A DNA stretch of 64,000 bases from Pseudomonas maioricensis (lineage in GTDB: Bacteria > Pseudomonadota > Gammaproteobacteria > Pseudomonadales > Pseudomonadaceae): positions 240,731 to 304,730 of the forward strand of contig NZ_LOHG01000006.1 of the NCBI RefSeq assembly GCF_022790535.1, given 5' to 3'. The notes below the pieces were generated by a model, which was not told the DNA's origin, did not search any database, and was given only the letters and a program-made list of their open reading frames with translations. Position numbers and translations under genes: made by a program. Every line of letters begins with the position of its first letter. Position 1 is the first letter of the stretch. This document shows, in pieces, positions 33,696-42,916 of this stretch.

Positions 33696-34913
33696 TTATT
33701 TGATAAAACCATCCGCCTGCAGCAACGTTTCCAGGCACTGTTCCTGAATGCCGTAGAACACTTTCAACTCCTGGATTTTCGCCAGAATCTCAGTGGACTT
33801 GAGCGGCTCGGCGCGCTTTACGGCGAGGATCATCTTGTTCTTGTTGGTGTGTTCCAACGAAATAAACTCGAACACTTTGGTCTCGTAGCCACAGGCTTCA
33901 AGCAGCAGCGCACGCAGGCTGTCGGTGACCATTTCAGCTTGCTGGCCCATGTGCAAACCGTATTGCAGCATCGGCCGCAGCAGCGTCGGACTCTGGATTT
34001 GCAGACGAATCTGCTTATGGCAGCACGGCGAACACATGATGATCGATGCGCCGGAACGAATGCCCATATGAATGGCATAGTCAGTGGCGATGTCACAGGC
34101 GTGCAAGGCGATCATCACGTCCAGCGCGCTGGGCGCAACGCTGCGCACGTCGCCACATTCGAAGGTCAGGCCCGGATGCTCAAGCCGGCCTGCCGCGTTG
34201 TTGCACAGCGTGACCATGTCTTCGCGCAGCTCAACGCCTGTCACCTGCCCGTCAGCCTGCAACGTATTGCGCAGGTAATCGTGAATAGCGAAGGTCAGAT
34301 AGCCCTTGCCTGAGCCGAAATCCGCCACTTTGATCGGCTGATCGAGCTTGAGTGGTGAAGACGTCAGGGCGTGGGAAAACACCTCGATGAACTTGTTGAT
34401 CTGCTTCCATTTGCGCGACATGGACGGGATCAACTCATGCTGCTTGTTGGTCACGCCCAAATCAGTCAGAAACGGTCGGGTCAATTCCAGATAACGCTTC
34501 TTCTCGCGGTCATGACCCGCAGACGGCGCTTCACGCTCCTGCTGGGCCTTGCTCTTGAACAAGGTGCTCTTGCCCTTTTTGCTGAACTCCAGCTGGACCT
34601 CATCGGTCAACGACAACAAGTGCGCGTTCTTGAAAGACTCAGGCAACAATTGCGCAATGACCTGAACCGCTTCAACCAACGGGAAATTCTTGGTGATGTC
34701 ACGGGTTTTGTAGCGATAAACAAAAGACAGGCAAGGCTGATCCTTGACGGTCAGTGCCTTGATGATGACCCGCTGCAACTCGGCTTCGACGCCCACGTAC
34801 TTGGCCAGCACCAGCTTGATGAACGAGTTCTGGGAAAGACTGTTTTCCAGCAGGCTCAAGAACTGCGCACGATGATCTGGCGCTGGCTGGGTGGAAGTTG
34901 CGGTGACTGACAT
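33696..34913 (-). CDS. Class I SAM-dependent methyltransferase
   Basis: Protein of 405 aa. The N-terminal half is a family-specific domain (FIKLVLAKYVGVEAELQRV, ITKNFPLVEAVQVIAQLL). The C-terminal half is a Rossmann methyltransferase with motif I VADFGSGKGYLTFAIHDYL. A later MCSPCCHKQIR motif with vicinal Cys is typical of the Methyltransf_32 group. The substrate is unknown; related proteins are often annotated as RNA or protein methylases without proof. The ATG at 34913 follows GAGG; a longer frame from 34943 is less likely. It stands alone in its transcript. Confidence 0.85.
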   Translation of the reverse strand: MSVTATSTQPAPDHRAQFLSLLENSLSQNSFIKLVLAKYVGVEAELQRVIIKALTVKDQPCLSFVYRYKTRDITKNFPLVEAVQVIAQLLPESFKNAHLLSLTDEVQLEFSKKGKSTLFKSKAQQEREAPSAGHDREKKRYLELTRPFLTDLGVTNKQHELIPSMSRKWKQINKFIEVFSHALTSSPLKLDQPIKVADFGSGKGYLTFAIHDYLRNTLQADGQVTGVELREDMVTLCNNAAGRLEHPGLTFECGDVRSVAPSALDVMIALHACDIATDYAIHMGIRSGASIIMCSPCCHKQIRLQIQSPTLLRPMLQYGLHMGQQAEMVTDSLRALLLEACGYETKVFEFISLEHTNKNKMILAVKRAEPLKSTEILAKIQELKVFYGIQEQCLETLLQADGFIK

Positions 34914-35279
34914 CAAAAACGCCTCGGAACGAGCAGATAGCAAAGGCGGCTATTTTAGGCGGGTTAAGGCGTTGAAGGTTGGATTAATTGATGGACGCTG
35001 GTCTGGAAGAATAAAGCCGGATTGGCGAGCCTATGGTCTGTTTGTTACTTTTTGATTCCGAATGGCTGAAGTGGCTTTAGCCAAAACCGAAGTTCCCCTG
35101 CATAATCCGTCGCCTACGCCAAGATGTCGAAAACCTGCGCTACAGATACTCTGTGCAATGATTAAGCACAGCGGCAATCTGCGGCCCTGGCCGACAAGCA
35201 ATACCAAAGGTCTAAACCCATAAAATATGGCTGCCTGTTATTTAATGCGAGTTGCGGGCAAAGCCTTGAGAAATCATTC
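34914..35279. other. Divergent spacer, no feature recognised
   Basis: These 366 bp separate the divergent methyltransferase and beta-glucosidase genes and must hold both promoters. No gene, convincing repeat or operator was seen. Confidence 0.5.
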
Positions 35280-37589
35280 ATGAATAAGCTGTGTTTACTC
35301 GGTCTTCTGGTCGGTCTGGCCAGTCAGCCAGTGTTGGCTGCAAACAATGTCAACGCCCCGGCGGCCAATAGCCAGGCCACGCTGCAGGCTAAAAACGCCT
35401 TCATCGCCAATCTGATGAAACAAATGACCCTTGACGAAAAGATCGGCCAACTGCGCTTGATCAGCATCGCCCAGGACATGCCGCAGCCGATGATTCTCAA
35501 GGAAATTGCTGCGGGCCGCATTGGCGGCACGTTCAATTCCATTACCCGTTCGGAAAACCGCCCGCTTCAGGAAGCAGCAGTCGCCAAAAGCCGCCTGAAA
35601 ATTCCGATGTTCTTCGCCTATGACGTGATCCACGGTCATCGGACCATTTTCCCGATCAGCCTGGGTATGGCTGCCAGCTGGGACATGGCCGCGATTGCCG
35701 AGACCGGCCGCATTTCGGCGATTGAAGCCAGCGCCGATGGCCTGGACATGACCTTCGCCCCGATGGTGGATATCTCCCGCGATCCACGCTGGGGCCGTAG
35801 CTCCGAAGGTTTTGGCGAAGACACTTATCTGGTTTCGCGCATTTCCAAAGAAATGGTCAAGTCGTTCCAGGGCGCGAACGTCGCTTCTGCCGACAGCATC
35901 ATGGCCGCCGTCAAACACTTCGCCCTGTACGGCGCAGTCGAGGGCGGTCGCGACTACAACACCGTGGACATGAGTCCGACCCGCATGTATCAGGATTACC
36001 TGCCGCCGTATCGCGCCGGTATTGATGCAGGCGCTGGCGGTGTAATGATCGCGCTCAACTCGATCAATGGCGTACCTGCCACGTCCAACAACTGGTTGCT
36101 GCAAGACCTGTTGCGCAAGGACTGGGGCTTCAAGGGTGTAACCATCAGCGATCACGGTGCGATCAAGGAGTTGATCGACCACGGTGTCGCCAAGGACTAC
36201 CGCGAAGCGGCCAAGCTGGCCATCAAGGCTGGCGTTGACCTCAGCATGAACGACAAGGCTTACGGCGAAGAGCTGCCAGGCTTGGTCAAGAGTGGCGAAG
36301 TGTCCGTGAAGGAAATCGACAACGCGGTCCGCGAAGTGCTGGGCGCCAAGTACGACATGGGCCTGTTCGCCAACCCGTACCTGCGCATTGGCGATGCGGC
36401 TCAAGACCCGGCCGATACTTATTCTGACGACCGTCTGCACCGCGCTGAAGCGCGTGACGTAGCACGCAAAACGCTGGTACTGCTGAAAAATCAGAACGAA
36501 ACGTTGCCGCTGAAGAAAGAAGGCACCATCGCCGTGATCGGCAGCCTCGCCAAGAGTCAGCTGGACATGCTCGGCAGTTGGTCTGCCGCTGGCCGCCCGA
36601 ATCAGTCGGTCACCGTCTATGATGGTCTGGCCAATGCCGTCGGCGACAAAGCAAAGCTGCTGTATGCCCGTGGCTCCAACATCAGCGACAACGAACACAT
36701 CCTCAACTACCTGAACTTCATTGAACATGAAGTGGAAGTTGATCCGCGCCCAGCCCAGGAAATGCTCGACGAAGCGGTCAAGACCGCTGAGCAGGCCGAT
36801 GTGATCGTTGCCGTAGTCGGCGAGTCTCGCGGTATGTCTCACGAATCCGCCAGCCGCAGCAGCCTGAACATCCCTGCAACGCAGCAGGCATTGATCAAGG
36901 CCCTGAAAGCCACCGGCAAACCGTTGGTCCTGGTGCTGATGAATGGTCGTCCACTGGTGCTGGTCGACGAAGTCGAGCAGGCCGATGCGATGCTGGAAAC
37001 CTGGTTCCCGGGCACCGAAGGCGGCAATGCCGTGGCCGACGTACTGTTTGGTGACTACAACCCGTCGGGCAAACTGGCGATGTCGTTCCCGCGTTCGATC
37101 GGTCAACTTCCGATTTACTACGCACACCTGAACACCGGTCGTCCTTACTCGCCGGAGAAGCCTGGTAACTACACATCGCATTACTTCGAAGAAACCAACG
37201 GCCCGCTGTTCCCGTTTGGTTTTGGTCTGAGCTACACGCAGTTCGATGTTTCGGATATCACTCTGTCTAGCAGAGACCTGCCACGCAAAGGCAAGCTCAC
37301 TGCCAGCGTGACCGTGAAGAACACTGGCAAAGTCGCGGGCGAAACCGTGGTTCAGTTGTACCTGCGTGACGTTGCAGCGTCCATCAGCCGTCCGGTCAAA
37401 GAGCTCAAGGGCTTCGAGAAAATCATGCTGAACGCGGGTGAAGAGAAAGTCGTGACCTTCACCCTCACAGAAGAAGACCTGAAGTTCTTTAACCCGCAGT
37501 TGAAATACGCAGCCGAAGCGGGTGAGTTCAAGCTGATGATCGGCCTGGATTCTGCGACGGTTAAAGAGACGAGTTTTAATTTGTTGTAA
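35280..37589 (+). CDS. bglX: Periplasmic beta-glucosidase, GH3
   Basis: Exported enzyme of 769 aa. A signal peptide (1-20, QPVLA) leads into the GH3 alpha/beta barrel, with KHFALYGAVEGGRDYNTVDM and the nucleophile D291 in GVTISDHGAIKEL. An alpha/beta sandwich domain and a C-terminal fibronectin III-like domain (from about 660, ASVTVKNTGKVAGETVVQLYL) follow. It hydrolyses cellobiose-type beta-glucosides. At 769 aa it is full length for E. coli BglX-like proteins. Its opposite strand also stays open for most of the length, a codon-bias artefact. It is monocistronic, with a REPIN downstream. Confidence 0.95.
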   Translation: MNKLCLLGLLVGLASQPVLAANNVNAPAANSQATLQAKNAFIANLMKQMTLDEKIGQLRLISIAQDMPQPMILKEIAAGRIGGTFNSITRSENRPLQEAAVAKSRLKIPMFFAYDVIHGHRTIFPISLGMAASWDMAAIAETGRISAIEASADGLDMTFAPMVDISRDPRWGRSSEGFGEDTYLVSRISKEMVKSFQGANVASADSIMAAVKHFALYGAVEGGRDYNTVDMSPTRMYQDYLPPYRAGIDAGAGGVMIALNSINGVPATSNNWLLQDLLRKDWGFKGVTISDHGAIKELIDHGVAKDYREAAKLAIKAGVDLSMNDKAYGEELPGLVKSGEVSVKEIDNAVREVLGAKYDMGLFANPYLRIGDAAQDPADTYSDDRLHRAEARDVARKTLVLLKNQNETLPLKKEGTIAVIGSLAKSQLDMLGSWSAAGRPNQSVTVYDGLANAVGDKAKLLYARGSNISDNEHILNYLNFIEHEVEVDPRPAQEMLDEAVKTAEQADVIVAVVGESRGMSHESASRSSLNIPATQQALIKALKATGKPLVLVLMNGRPLVLVDEVEQADAMLETWFPGTEGGNAVADVLFGDYNPSGKLAMSFPRSIGQLPIYYAHLNTGRPYSPEKPGNYTSHYFEETNGPLFPFGFGLSYTQFDVSDITLSSRDLPRKGKLTASVTVKNTGKVAGETVVQLYLRDVAASISRPVKELKGFEKIMLNAGEEKVVTFTLTEEDLKFFNPQLKYAAEAGEFKLMIGLDSATVKETSFNLL

Positions 37590-37658
37590 GAGTGAGCTGT
37601 CGAGGGCAAACACACTGCCTTCGACGAATAAAACAATATTTGAGTACCGCGTAACATC

Positions 37659-37730
37659 TGTAGGAGCTGCCGAAGGCTGCGATATCGATCTGATCCAGTT
37701 ATCGCATCGCAGCCTTCGGCAGCTCCTACA
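37659..37730. repeat. REPIN (GTAGGAGCTGCCGAAGGCTGCGA family)
   Basis: TGTAGGAGCTGCCGAAGGC and GCCTTCGGCAGCTCCTACA form perfect arms extending through TGCGAT/ATCGCA. It ends 38 bp before the preferred start of the sensor kinase gene. Confidence 0.93.
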
Positions 37731-37768
37731 AGACCGTGCCCCAATGCGGAATCCAGGCTGCCCCACTC

Positions 37769-39538
37769 ATGCCCTCCACTTCCCGCCCCTTGCGCATAAC
37801 CCTGTATGTCCTGCTGATCCTGGCGGGGGCTGCTGTGTCGGCGGGTTTGGCCATGCGCCATGCTCAACGCGTGGCTGTAGAGCAGGAAGCCACGCGGGCA
37901 CTGGATCAGCTTTCACTCTACGCCAACACCCTGCACACGCTTATTGAGCGCTACCGGGCGTTGCCTGCCGTGTTGGCCCTCGACCCGGAACTGCGCGCCG
38001 CACTTAACGGCCCGATCACTGCCGTGTCCCAGGATGCACTGAACCGCAAACTGGAGAAGATCAATGGTGCCGCCCAATCCTCGACCCTCGAACTGATGGA
38101 TCGCGATGGCCTGGCCATCGGTGCCAGCAATTGGCGGCTGCCGACCAGCTACGTGGGGCACAATTACGCGTTCCGTCCTTACTTCCAGCAAACCAGGGCC
38201 ACTGGTGTCGGGCGTTTCTACGCAGTCGGCGTAACCAGTGGTATCCCCGGGTATTTCCTGTCCCACGCGGTCACCACTGATACAGGCGATTTCATGGGGG
38301 CAATGGTCGTGAAGCTGGAGTTTCCCGACCTTGAGCACGAATGGGCCAAGGGCGATGACTTGCTGTTGGTCAGTGACGCCAAGGGCATCGTTTTCATTGC
38401 CAACCAGCCAAGCTGGCGTTATCGCGAACTGCTGCCCATCTCTGAAAAGGATCGCGCCGAACTGGCCGCAACCCGCCAATACGACAAACAACCATTGTCT
38501 CCCCTGCCACGCACTGAGCTACGCGAGTTCAGCAAGCAAAGCCACCTGACTCGCGTAGATGGACCGGACGGCAGCGCCGATTATCTGTGGCAATCAATGC
38601 CACTCACGGGCGAAGACTGGACTCTACACCTGTTGCGTAAACCTCAAACAGCCAGCGAGGACGCGCGCAACGCTGGCCTCGCAGCCGCAGGCACCTGGCT
38701 GACACTGGTTTTTCTCGGGCTGTTTCTCTACCAGCGTTGGCGTTTGGCGCGCCTGCGTGAAAGTAGCCGTGACGAGTTGGAGCGTCAGGTACAAGAACGC
38801 ACCCGAGATCTGCGCACCGCACAAGAAGGCCTTGTGCAGTCCGCCAAACTGGCCGCCCTGGGGCAGATGTCCGCAGCGTTGGCTCACGAAATCAATCAAC
38901 CTCTGACGGCTCAGCGCATGCAATTGGCGACAGTTCGGCTGTTGCTTGATCACGGACGCGTTGATGATGCCTACAAGGCTCTCGGACCGCTGGATCAACA
39001 ACTGGTCAGGATGACAGCGCTGACCGGTCACCTGAAAACATTCGCCCGTAAAAGCCCCGGTGGGCTGCGCGAAAGACTGGATCTCGCAGCCGTCGTTGAT
39101 CAAGCCCTGTTACTGCTGGACTCACGGTTGCGTGATGAGCATGTTGATTGCGTTCTGAATCTGACGCGACCGGCCTGGGTGCGTGGGGATGCGATCCGTC
39201 TTGAGCAGGTGCTGATCAATTTACTGCGCAATGCTCTGGACGCCATGCGCGACAAACCGGTCAAACGCCTGGAAATCCGCATTCACCCTGAACAGACACG
39301 CTGGCTGATCAGCGTCAGTGACAGCGGTGGCGGCATTGATGAAGATCATCTGGCGAACATCTTCGACCCGTTTTTCACCACCAAACCGGTCGGCGATGGT
39401 TTGGGCCTGGGGCTGGCTGTGTCCTATGCCATCGTCCATGAGTTGGGTGGTCGGCTCAACGCCGAAAACAAGAACGATGGCGCGCTGTTCTGGTTCAGCT
39501 TGCCCAACGACTATCTGGAGCCTGCCCCCGCATGTTGA
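37769..39538 (+). CDS. DctB/MifS-type sensor histidine kinase
   Basis: Kinase of 589 aa from ATG 37769 (a GTG at 37736 would add 11 residues). Transmembrane helices at about 10-29 and 308-325 (numbered from 37769) flank a double-PAS periplasmic sensor of DctB type, with RPYFQQTRATGVGRFYAVG. A coiled coil leads to AALAHEINQPL (phospho-His 373) and a HATPase domain (SDSGGGIDEDH, GLGLGLAVSYAIV). Its end overlaps the sigma-54 regulator gene by 7 bp. The signal is likely a C4- or C5-dicarboxylate. DctB and the alpha-ketoglutarate sensor MifS are both possible; the permease next door favours the latter. Confidence 0.88.
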   Translation: MPSTSRPLRITLYVLLILAGAAVSAGLAMRHAQRVAVEQEATRALDQLSLYANTLHTLIERYRALPAVLALDPELRAALNGPITAVSQDALNRKLEKINGAAQSSTLELMDRDGLAIGASNWRLPTSYVGHNYAFRPYFQQTRATGVGRFYAVGVTSGIPGYFLSHAVTTDTGDFMGAMVVKLEFPDLEHEWAKGDDLLLVSDAKGIVFIANQPSWRYRELLPISEKDRAELAATRQYDKQPLSPLPRTELREFSKQSHLTRVDGPDGSADYLWQSMPLTGEDWTLHLLRKPQTASEDARNAGLAAAGTWLTLVFLGLFLYQRWRLARLRESSRDELERQVQERTRDLRTAQEGLVQSAKLAALGQMSAALAHEINQPLTAQRMQLATVRLLLDHGRVDDAYKALGPLDQQLVRMTALTGHLKTFARKSPGGLRERLDLAAVVDQALLLLDSRLRDEHVDCVLNLTRPAWVRGDAIRLEQVLINLLRNALDAMRDKPVKRLEIRIHPEQTRWLISVSDSGGGIDEDHLANIFDPFFTTKPVGDGLGLGLAVSYAIVHELGGRLNAENKNDGALFWFSLPNDYLEPAPAC

Positions 39539-40860
39539 ACTCAGTGATTGTGGTCGACGATGAAGCTCCGATTCGCGAAGCAGTCGAACAATGGCTGACG
39601 CTGTCGAGCTTCAACGTTCAGGTCTATAGCCGCGCAGAGGATTGCCTGGCGCAGTTGCCGGAGCACTTCCCCGGCGTGATCCTCACTGACGTGCGCATGC
39701 CGGGAATGAACGGTATGGAGTTGCTGAATCGATTACAGGCGATTGATGCCGACCTGCCGGTTATTCTGCTGACCGGCCATGGCGACGTACCCATGGCGGT
39801 GGACGCCATGCGTGAAGGTGCCTATGACTTTCTCGAAAAGCCTTTCAGTCCGGAAGTGTTGCTTCGTAACCTGCGACGCGCCCTGGAAAAACGCGAACTG
39901 ATTCTGGAAAACCGTCGCCTTCATGATCAGGCCGACTCCCGCACCAGGCTGGAAGCAACCTTGCTGGGCGTCTCACCCGGCCTGCAAACCTTGCGCCGTC
40001 AGGTGCTGGACCTCTCACAACTACCGGTGAACGTGGTCATCAGAGGTGAAACCGGCAGCGGCAAGGAAATGGTCGCCCGCTGCCTGCATGACTTCGGTCC
40101 CCGCGCGCACAAACCTTTTGTGGCACTGAACTGTGCGGCAATCCCGGAGCAATTGTTCGAAGCCGAATTGTTCGGCCACGAAAGCGGAGCGTTTACCGGC
40201 GCCCAGGGCAAACGTATCGGCAAGCTGGAGTACGCCGATGGCGGTACGCTGTTTCTCGATGAAATCGAAAGCATGCCGCTGGCACAACAGGTCAAACTGC
40301 TGCGGGTGCTGCAAGACAAGAAGCTTGAGCGTCTGGGGTCCAACAAAGCCATTGATGTCGACCTGCGTATCGTCGCGGCAACCAAGCCAGACCTGCTGGA
40401 AGAGGCCCGCGCCGGGCGCTTTCGCGAAGACCTGGCTTACCGGCTTACAGTTGCCGAGTTGCGCCTGCCGCCGCTGCGCGAGCGTCGTGAAGACATCCCT
40501 CTATTGTTCGCACACTTCGCGAGTACGGCAGCGCAGCGCCTGGGCCGCAGCGCCCCGCCACTCAGCGGCGCACAGCTAGGCCAACTGCTGAGCCACGACT
40601 GGCCGGGTAATGTACGCGAACTGGCCAACGCAGCAGAGCGACAGATTCTCGGCCTGGAATCGGCCCCTCTGATGACGGGTGATAGCGGGCAATCCCTCGC
40701 CGCCCAACAAGAGGCTTTTGAGGCCCAGTGCCTGCGCGCCGCTCTGGCAAGGCACAAAGGGGATATCAAAGCCGTCCTCGAAGAACTGCAACTGCCTCGC
40801 CGCACCTTGAACGAGAAGATGCAACGGCATGGCCTGTTGCGAGAGATGTTTGTCGAGTAG
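39532..40860 (+). CDS. Sigma-54-dependent response regulator (DctD/MifR type)
   Basis: Protein of 442 aa. A receiver domain with D53 (LTDVRMPGMNG) precedes the AAA+ domain, with Walker A GETGSGKE (172-179), the sigma-54 contact loop GAFTGA (219-224) and Walker B GTLFLDEI. A Fis-type DNA-binding helix-turn-helix ends the chain (DIKAVLEELQLPRRTLNEKM). It forms an operon with the kinase. Its likely target is the permease gene 373 bp downstream, which has a -24/-12 promoter and paired upstream repeats. Confidence 0.93.
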   Translation: MLNSVIVVDDEAPIREAVEQWLTLSSFNVQVYSRAEDCLAQLPEHFPGVILTDVRMPGMNGMELLNRLQAIDADLPVILLTGHGDVPMAVDAMREGAYDFLEKPFSPEVLLRNLRRALEKRELILENRRLHDQADSRTRLEATLLGVSPGLQTLRRQVLDLSQLPVNVVIRGETGSGKEMVARCLHDFGPRAHKPFVALNCAAIPEQLFEAELFGHESGAFTGAQGKRIGKLEYADGGTLFLDEIESMPLAQQVKLLRVLQDKKLERLGSNKAIDVDLRIVAATKPDLLEEARAGRFREDLAYRLTVAELRLPPLRERREDIPLLFAHFASTAAQRLGRSAPPLSGAQLGQLLSHDWPGNVRELANAAERQILGLESAPLMTGDSGQSLAAQQEAFEAQCLRAALARHKGDIKAVLEELQLPRRTLNEKMQRHGLLREMFVE

Positions 40861-40910
40861 AACAGCCGTCTGGGCTGATGTAGCGTCTATCGATAACTGA
40901 TATGAAATGC

Positions 40911-41010
40911 GGATCCTGTAGGAGTGAGCTTGCTCGCGATTCGATTTCCCTGTCGATAAATTACTGCCTGACCTGACGGCATCGCGAGCAAGCTCACTCC
41001 TACAGGATCC
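40911..41010. repeat. REPIN (GTAGGAGTGAGCTTGCTCGCGA family), perfect 30-bp arms
   Basis: GGATCCTGTAGGAGTGAGCT at the left edge and AGCTCACTCCTACAGGATCC at the right are exact inverted copies; full arms are 40911-40940 and 40981-41010. The loop is about 40 nt. It lies between the regulator gene and the permease promoter region. Confidence 0.95.
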
Positions 41011-41075
41011 GTGTTTGCGGCGAGATGTCGTAGCGTCAAAGATACGATCGTGATCTCACGCCACGAATCGGCAAC

Positions 41076-41118
41076 TTTCCGCTCACGCCAACGCCCTCAA
41101 TAGGCGGATTTCCGCTCA
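41076..41118 (+). promoter_or_regulatory. Paired upstream activator sites (candidate)
   Basis: The 10-mer TTTCCGCTCA occurs at 41076-41085 and at 41109-41118, 33 bp (about three helical turns) apart. The pair lies about 50-85 bp upstream of the -24/-12 promoter, suitable for binding by the neighbouring sigma-54 activator. Confidence 0.5.
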
Positions 41119-41159
41119 TCCAGCTTGATGCATCCCCTCTAAACCGGCCTTTCTTCACA

Positions 41160-41174
41160 TGGCACAGGTCCTGC
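41160..41174 (+). promoter_or_regulatory. Sigma-54 (-24/-12) promoter
   Basis: TGGCACAGGTCCTGC matches the TGGCACG-N4-TTGC consensus at all key GG and GC positions with correct spacing. It lies 60 bp upstream of the permease ATG. Confidence 0.8.
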
Positions 41175-41233
41175 TATAGCCATAGCAAGGTTGCGCATTG
41201 ACGCGCCATTCTAAAAACAATGAATAAAGGAAC

Positions 41234-42562
41234 ATGATGGACACTCCCAACTCTGCCCCTGTCGGGTCGGCCAGCGCACCAGCGGCCGCAAAAACCACCT
41301 CAAGTCGTCTCAAGTCAATTTTCAGCGGCTCGGTCGGCAACATGGTCGAGTGGTATGACTGGTACGTCTATGCCGCCTTCTCCCTCTACTTCGCCAAGGC
41401 CTTCTTCCCCAAAGGCGACACCACTGCGCAACTGCTCAACACCGCCGCGATTTTCGCCGTAGGCTTCTTGATGCGCCCAATCGGCGGCTGGCTGATGGGG
41501 CTGTACGCTGACCGCAAAGGTCGCAAGGCAGCGCTGATGGCATCGGTACTGCTGATGTGCTTCGGCTCCCTGATCATTGCCTTGACACCGGGCTACGAAG
41601 TCATCGGCGTCGGCGCTCCTATCCTGCTGGTATTCGCCCGTTTGCTACAGGGCCTGTCAGTCGGTGGGGAATACGGCACCTCGGCTACTTACCTCAGTGA
41701 AATGGCGACCAAAGAACGCCGCGGCTTTTTCTCCAGCTTCCAGTACGTGACGCTGATTTCCGGGCAGCTCATCGCTCTTGCCGTATTGATCGTGCTGCAG
41801 CAGACGCTGACCACCGAGCAACTGTACTCGTGGGGCTGGCGTGTGCCGTTCGTAATCGGCGCGCTGTGTGCGGTGGTTGCGTTGTTCCTGCGTCGCGGTA
41901 TGGAAGAGACGGAATCGTTCACCCGCAAGAAGAAAGAAAAGCCGCAGGAAAGCCTGATGCGCACGTTGATGCGCCACCCCAAGGAACTGATGACCGTCGT
42001 CGGTCTGACCATGGGCGGTACGCTGGCTTTCTATACCTACACCACGTACATGCAGAAGTACCTGGTGAACACGGTCGGCATGAGCATCAGTGACTCGACC
42101 ACGATCTCGGCAGCGACGCTGTTCCTGTTCATGGTGATTCAGCCGCTGGTAGGCGCACTGTCGGACAAAGTCGGTCGCAGACCGATTCTGATCGCCTTCG
42201 GGGTATTGGGAACGCTGTGTACCGTACCGATCCTCACGACGCTGCATACGATTCAGACCTGGTGGGGAGCATTCTTCCTGATCATGGCGGCGCTGATCAT
42301 CGTCAGCGGCTACACCTCGATCAACGCAGTGGTTAAAGCCGAGTTGTTCCCAACGGAGATTCGCGCTCTGGGCGTCGGCCTGCCCTATGCCCTGACCGTA
42401 TCGATCTTTGGCGGCACCGCCGAATACATCGCACTGTGGTTCAAGAGCATTGGCATGGAGACCGGTTACTACTGGTACGTGACAGCCTGTATTGCCTGCT
42501 CGCTGCTGGTGTATGTCTTCATGAAGGACACGCGCAAGCATTCGCGGATCGAGACCGACTAA
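41234..42562 (+). CDS. MFS metabolite:proton symporter, alpha-ketoglutarate permease type
   Basis: Inner-membrane transporter of 442 aa with 12 predicted helices. [41 protein letters not shown] and [21 protein letters not shown] are the hallmarks of the metabolite:H+ symporter branch (KgtP, PcaT, PA5530). It is a close paralogue of the PcaT-like protein at 58921-60210. The sigma-54 promoter and the adjacent two-component pair indicate substrate-induced uptake of a C4 or C5 dicarboxylate, with alpha-ketoglutarate the best guess. A strong terminator follows. Confidence 0.9.
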   Translation: MMDTPNSAPVGSASAPAAAKTTSSRLKSIFSGSVGNMVEWYDWYVYAAFSLYFAKAFFPKGDTTAQLLNTAAIFAVGFLMRPIGGWLMGLYADRKGRKAALMASVLLMCFGSLIIALTPGYEVIGVGAPILLVFARLLQGLSVGGEYGTSATYLSEMATKERRGFFSSFQYVTLISGQLIALAVLIVLQQTLTTEQLYSWGWRVPFVIGALCAVVALFLRRGMEETESFTRKKKEKPQESLMRTLMRHPKELMTVVGLTMGGTLAFYTYTTYMQKYLVNTVGMSISDSTTISAATLFLFMVIQPLVGALSDKVGRRPILIAFGVLGTLCTVPILTTLHTIQTWWGAFFLIMAALIIVSGYTSINAVVKAELFPTEIRALGVGLPYALTVSIFGGTAEYIALWFKSIGMETGYYWYVTACIACSLLVYVFMKDTRKHSRIETD

Positions 42563-42584
42563 GGTCACATCATCGGCAATGATG

Positions 42585-42619
42585 AAGGGCAGCCGCATTT
42601 TTTGCGGCTGCCCTTTTTT
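42585..42619 (+). terminator. Strong intrinsic terminator
   Basis: AAGGGCAGCCGCA (42585-42597) pairs perfectly with TGCGGCTGCCCTT (42603-42615) around five T residues, followed by a T-tract. It ends the permease transcript. Confidence 0.93.
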
Positions 42620-42916
42620 ATGAGAAGCACGGCCTACCCATAGCTTCCAGATCAGTGCAATTTAAGTCTAAAAAAACGGAAAATATCGCAAACATAATTA
42701 AGATTCAGATTTGTCAAGAGGCTTTATTGCAAGATTTTTCAGAGAAATGCACCACCCTGATGCAACCTAGCCCCTACAGCCCGAAAACAGCGCCCTGCGG
42801 CTTACTATCATTTTTAACGATGGTCGTTAGCACTCCTATTCACTTCTGAATAAATTTCAGGCGCGTAGCATTCACTCCATACCGAACTGACAAACAACTC
42901 GATTGGAGTAAACATC
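42620..42916. other. AT-rich spacer upstream of the repeat-protein gene
   Basis: About 300 bp, strikingly AT-rich in its first half (AAAAAAACGGAAAATATCGC and similar). No gene is supported. It must contain the promoter of the repeat-protein gene. Confidence 0.45.

Noticed and set aside
35295..37766. 823-codon open frame antisense to the beta-glucosidase gene
   Set aside because: It mirrors a well-supported GH3 enzyme; the protein has no domain, signal or ribosome site, and long antisense frames are common in GC-rich Pseudomonas genes.
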